Assembly (NCBI GenBank): GCA_013694695.1
Contig: JACDBX010000093.1
Location: forward strand, 1-45,223
From: Gemmatimonadales bacterium
GTDB lineage: Bacteria > Gemmatimonadota > Gemmatimonadetes > Gemmatimonadales > GWC2-71-9
Length of the DNA: 45,223 bases
Reading direction: 5' to 3'
Within the stretch, counting starts at the first letter, position 1, and every line of letters starts with the position of its first letter. Positions 43,193 through 45,223 of the stretch are shown here, one piece after another. The translations under genes and the position numbers were made by a program. Below the pieces are notes generated by a model. That model was not told where the DNA came from. It was given only the letters and a program-made list of their open reading frames with translations, and did not search any database.

Positions 43193-43630
43193 CTATGGGA
43201 GCGTTGAATCTGCTGGAAGCTGCTTTGGGAGAGTCGACCCGTAGATTGCGCCGGCCAACGCCAAGGATATCGCCAAGGGCGGGCCATCCGCGAAGGCGAT
43301 CCGGTCGCGATCGCACCTGCGTTCGCCGCTGCCACACGTCAGCAACTTCAGGACGGTGTATGCGCTAGCCGCACCAACGCCGATCCAGAACCCCCTGTAT
43401 CGATGATCTAGCGAGCCATCGCCGAGGAGGCCGCGCGCGCGCATCGCCTTGGAGAATGAAACTGGATCACTGTCGCGGATCGCCGTGGTCGTTTCATCCT
43501 GCTCCTGAAGGATCTTGTTGGGAGCAGGCCGCGCGATCCCCTGACCTTCCACAGCGGTACCGGGGGAGCACAGCAAGGCCACAGCGAAAAAGCAGGCGAT
43601 TGACAGGCGCGTCCGAAGTTGTGGCATCAT
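43193..43630 (-). CDS. Small secreted or membrane protein of unknown function
   Basis: The 145-residue protein is not recognised. It has a signal peptide (LSIACFFAVALLCSPGTAVEGQG) after ATG 43630; a second ATG directly follows. The C-terminal half contains two hydrophobic segments (FWIGVGAASAYTVLKLLTC and PLAISLALAGAIYGSTL) that may be membrane helices, separated by a Cys-containing charged loop (CGSGERRCDRDR) that could form a disulfide. The start is preceded by CCCAGG. It lies between the BaiN-type flavoprotein and the M14 peptidase on the same strand, but 39 and 53 bp away, so operon membership is possible only. Confidence 0.65.
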   Translation of the reverse strand: MMPQLRTRLSIACFFAVALLCSPGTAVEGQGIARPAPNKILQEQDETTTAIRDSDPVSFSKAMRARGLLGDGSLDHRYRGFWIGVGAASAYTVLKLLTCGSGERRCDRDRIAFADGPPLAISLALAGAIYGSTLPKQLPADSTLP

Positions 43631-43669
43631 CAGCCTGGGCTGAGGAGAATGTTGTCGCGAGGACGGATA

Positions 43670-44908
43670 TCAGGCGCCGTGCAGGTCAGTATGGCCGTGG
43701 GCAGCGGCACCGCGACCGGCAAGGCGGCCGGTGCTCCATGCCCATGCGAAGTTATAGCCACCAATCGGCCCGAACGCATCCAGGAGCTCGCCACAGAGGA
43801 AGAGCCCGGAGTGCATCCGGCTTTCGAGAGTCTTCGCGGACACTTCGGAGAGCGCCAGCCCGCCGCCGGTCACTTCCGCCTTGCGATATCCCTCATCGCC
43901 CGACCATGGCAGCGGGAAGCGGGTTAGCGCATCGATCAGTGCGATGCGGTCGCTGCGTGTGAGGGTAGCGAGGGTAGTGTCGTGCGCCACGCCCGCTTCG
44001 GTGAGCAGCCGGTCGGCGAGGCGCGTGGGGAGTTCGCGGCGCACCACGGTGGCGACCTGCTGCGCCGAGGACGCAAGGAGCGCGGTCCATTCGTCGGCGT
44101 CGTGAGCAGTCCACGACACGGTGAGCTGAGCGTGCTCACCCTTGAGGGCGCCGCGCACCGCAACGTGCGACACGTCGAGAGTTGAAGGTCCGCTGTAGCC
44201 GCGGTGCGTGAAGAGGAATCCGCCGGTCGCTTCACGCGTCTCGCTGGTGCTCGCCGCGCGGATCGTCACGGACAGTGACACGCCCGCAAGATCGGAGAAC
44301 ACCGGTGGCGTGATGGTGAGCGGGGTCAGCGCCGGATATGTGGGATGGATGGTGTGGCCGAGTTCGGCCAGGATGCGGAGGCCGAAGCCGTCGGAGCCGG
44401 TTTGCGGCACCGAGAGCCCGCCGGTGGCGAGAATCACGGCGTCGGCGTCGATCGGTGGCGCGCCGTCGCGCTCGACCCGCCATTTGCGCCCGCGCGGCTC
44501 GAGCCCGGTCACCGTTGTGTTGGGGACCCACTCGACGCCTGCACGGACGGCTGCGTTCACCAATGCGTCGCGCACCACCCGCGACCGATTGGCAACGGGG
44601 AAGAGTTTGCCGGTTTCGGGTTCCAGCACCAACGGCAGGCGGAGTGTGGACTCGAAGAACTCCCGCTGCTGAGCCAGCGGCCAGCTCCGCAGCAGGTTCC
44701 GCATCGTGTTGGGGGAGGACGCAGTCACATACCGAGCGGGGTCGAGCTCCGACGGAAGGACGTTGCACCGCCCACCGCCCGAGATCAGGATCTTGCGGCC
44801 GCCATCAGCGGTCCGTTCGAGCAGGACGACGCGATGGCCGGGCCCGGCCGCATGGATGGCTGCCATGAGGCCGGCAGCACCGGCGCCGATGATCACGATC
44901 GTGGACAT
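43670..44908 (-). CDS. HI0933/BaiN-family FAD flavoprotein
   Basis: This 412-residue cytosolic oxidoreductase begins IVIIGAGAAGLMAAIHAAGPGHRVVLLE (FAD Rossmann loop). RKILISGGGRCNVLP is the signature of the HI0933/YhiN/BaiN family, as are ATGGLSVPQTGSDGFG and the C-terminal TGGGLALSEVSAKTLESRMHSGLFLCGELLDAFGPIGGYNFAWAWSTG. Family members are NAD(P)/FAD proteins of uncertain substrate; one was linked to bile acid dehydroxylation. The length is normal. ATG 44908 is supported by a TACACT box only 5 nt upstream, implying a leaderless transcript. A separate partial gene lies 72 bp upstream on the same strand. Confidence 0.93.
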   Translation of the reverse strand: MSTIVIIGAGAAGLMAAIHAAGPGHRVVLLERTADGGRKILISGGGRCNVLPSELDPARYVTASSPNTMRNLLRSWPLAQQREFFESTLRLPLVLEPETGKLFPVANRSRVVRDALVNAAVRAGVEWVPNTTVTGLEPRGRKWRVERDGAPPIDADAVILATGGLSVPQTGSDGFGLRILAELGHTIHPTYPALTPLTITPPVFSDLAGVSLSVTIRAASTSETREATGGFLFTHRGYSGPSTLDVSHVAVRGALKGEHAQLTVSWTAHDADEWTALLASSAQQVATVVRRELPTRLADRLLTEAGVAHDTTLATLTRSDRIALIDALTRFPLPWSGDEGYRKAEVTGGGLALSEVSAKTLESRMHSGLFLCGELLDAFGPIGGYNFAWAWSTGRLAGRGAAAHGHTDLHGA

Positions 44909-44913
44909 GGGGG

Positions 44914-44919
44914 AGTGTA
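44914..44919 (-). promoter_or_regulatory. Candidate -10 box (TACACT) of the flavoprotein gene
   Basis: On the minus strand TACACT is followed by CCCCC and the ATG at 44908. An ATGACT lies 17 nt further upstream as a partial -35 match. It is the fifth case of this start-proximal geometry in the window. Confidence 0.45.
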
Positions 44920-44980
44920 GTGCTCAGGGGATGCAGAGTCATGCACGCGGCGTTCTCGAACCTGAGCGACGACTTTGCGG

Positions 44981-45223
44981 TCAGTTGGCATCCTGCATCG
45001 CGGGTATGCGACAGATCGGGCACGGACCGTCGCGCGGCTCCTTCCCCAGCGTCACCGTCGCTGGCCCTAGGGTAACCACCTCGTTCTCGACGGTGTCGTT
45101 CACGACGACCGTGTACGTTATCGAGTTCCCGTCGATCTTGCCCGTGAATTCGGCCGGCAGCTGAGGCCCCACCGCGACGGGGTAGGCGCGCCGCAGGTAG
45201 GTCCCCTCGACCCTGAACCGTCC
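44981..45223 (-). CDS. C-terminal part of an unidentified protein, cut by window edge
   Basis: An open frame on the minus strand enters from the right edge and stops at 44981, giving 80 residues. It reads GRFRVEGTYLRRAYPVAV, then TGKIDGNSITYTVVVNDTVEN, and ends PRDGPCPICRIPAMQDAN with a CxxC pair. The beta-rich KIDGNSITYTV...VVTLGPATVTLG part suggests a small barrel or beta-sandwich. No family is recognised. An internal GTG at 45172 could also serve as a start, but the frame stays open to the edge with coding-like composition, so a longer gene is more likely. Confidence 0.5.
   Translation of the reverse strand, partial: GRFRVEGTYLRRAYPVAVGPQLPAEFTGKIDGNSITYTVVVNDTVENEVVTLGPATVTLGKEPRDGPCPICRIPAMQDAN

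Noticed and set aside
41370-43244. Long plus-strand open frame (over 600 codons) opposite the M14 peptidase
   Set aside because: Composition is Arg/Val/Gly/His rich without domains, while the minus strand encodes a clear secreted M14 enzyme.

Overview
The window is a GC-rich (roughly two thirds G+C) bacterial chromosome segment with densely packed, often 4-bp-overlapping genes. It has many secreted peptidases and lipoproteins, eight tRNA genes, and no phage, transposase, integrase or CRISPR signature. The gene content and style (HEAT-repeat protein paired with an HD-GYP protein, S9/S8/M14/M19 secreted peptidases, Sel1-repeat Ser/Thr kinase, PafA-type phosphatase, SURF1) fit a Gram-negative, aerobic, protein-degrading soil or sediment bacterium, most like Gemmatimonadota. 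That phylum assignment is an inference, not something read directly from a marker gene.

Layout. 1-6060: edge fragment of a divergent gene, NADP isocitrate dehydrogenase, then a coupled run of HEAT protein, HD-GYP protein, EamA permease and class IV aminotransferase, closed by a hairpin terminator. 6077-6586: five tRNAs (His, Trp, Glu-CTC, Glu-TTC, Lys). 6673-7963: two lower-GC orphan lipoproteins. 8114-8605: GNAT acetyltransferase. 8689-15360: a seven-gene, translationally coupled operon for 4-hydroxyproline catabolism to 2-oxoglutarate, led by its own GntR regulator and a 12-bp palindromic operator. 15278-17300 (minus): Fur, CopD, FmdB-like and MarR genes. 17388-20160: PafA-type phosphatase and M19 dipeptidase. 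20105-20830 (minus): SURF1. 20992-21854: outer-membrane barrel and tRNA-Leu/Thr. 22061-23636: a cyclic-di-GMP-I (GEMM) riboswitch controlling a lipoprotein subtilase, ending in a strong terminator. 23687-26589: carboxylesterase, tRNA-Pro and a Ser/Thr kinase with Sel1 repeats.

26670-31922 (minus) is the most interesting part. It is a four-gene operon in which every junction is a 4-bp start/stop overlap: Tat-exported GH109 (alpha-N-acetylgalactosaminidase family), SSS sodium symporter, nucleotidyltransferase, and galactokinase-like GHMP kinase. Read in order this looks like a route that cleaves, imports, 1-phosphorylates and nucleotide-activates a sugar such as GalNAc, rather than the usual catabolic 6-phosphate route.

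32026-45223: APC permease, NlpC/P60 hydrolase, arginase with SIMPL protein, then an S9 peptidase / cupredoxin lipoprotein / barrel / YceI operon. These are followed by a large M14 carboxypeptidase, a small membrane protein, a BaiN/HI0933-type flavoprotein and an edge fragment.

Two themes cross the window. (1) Cyclic-di-GMP: a predicted HD-GYP phosphodiesterase and a c-di-GMP riboswitch lie 18 kb apart. (2) Promoter geometry: five genes have a TAnnnT box only 5-6 nt before the ATG, which implies leaderless mRNAs, while the tRNA promoters show TTGA-like and TATATT boxes 18 nt apart.
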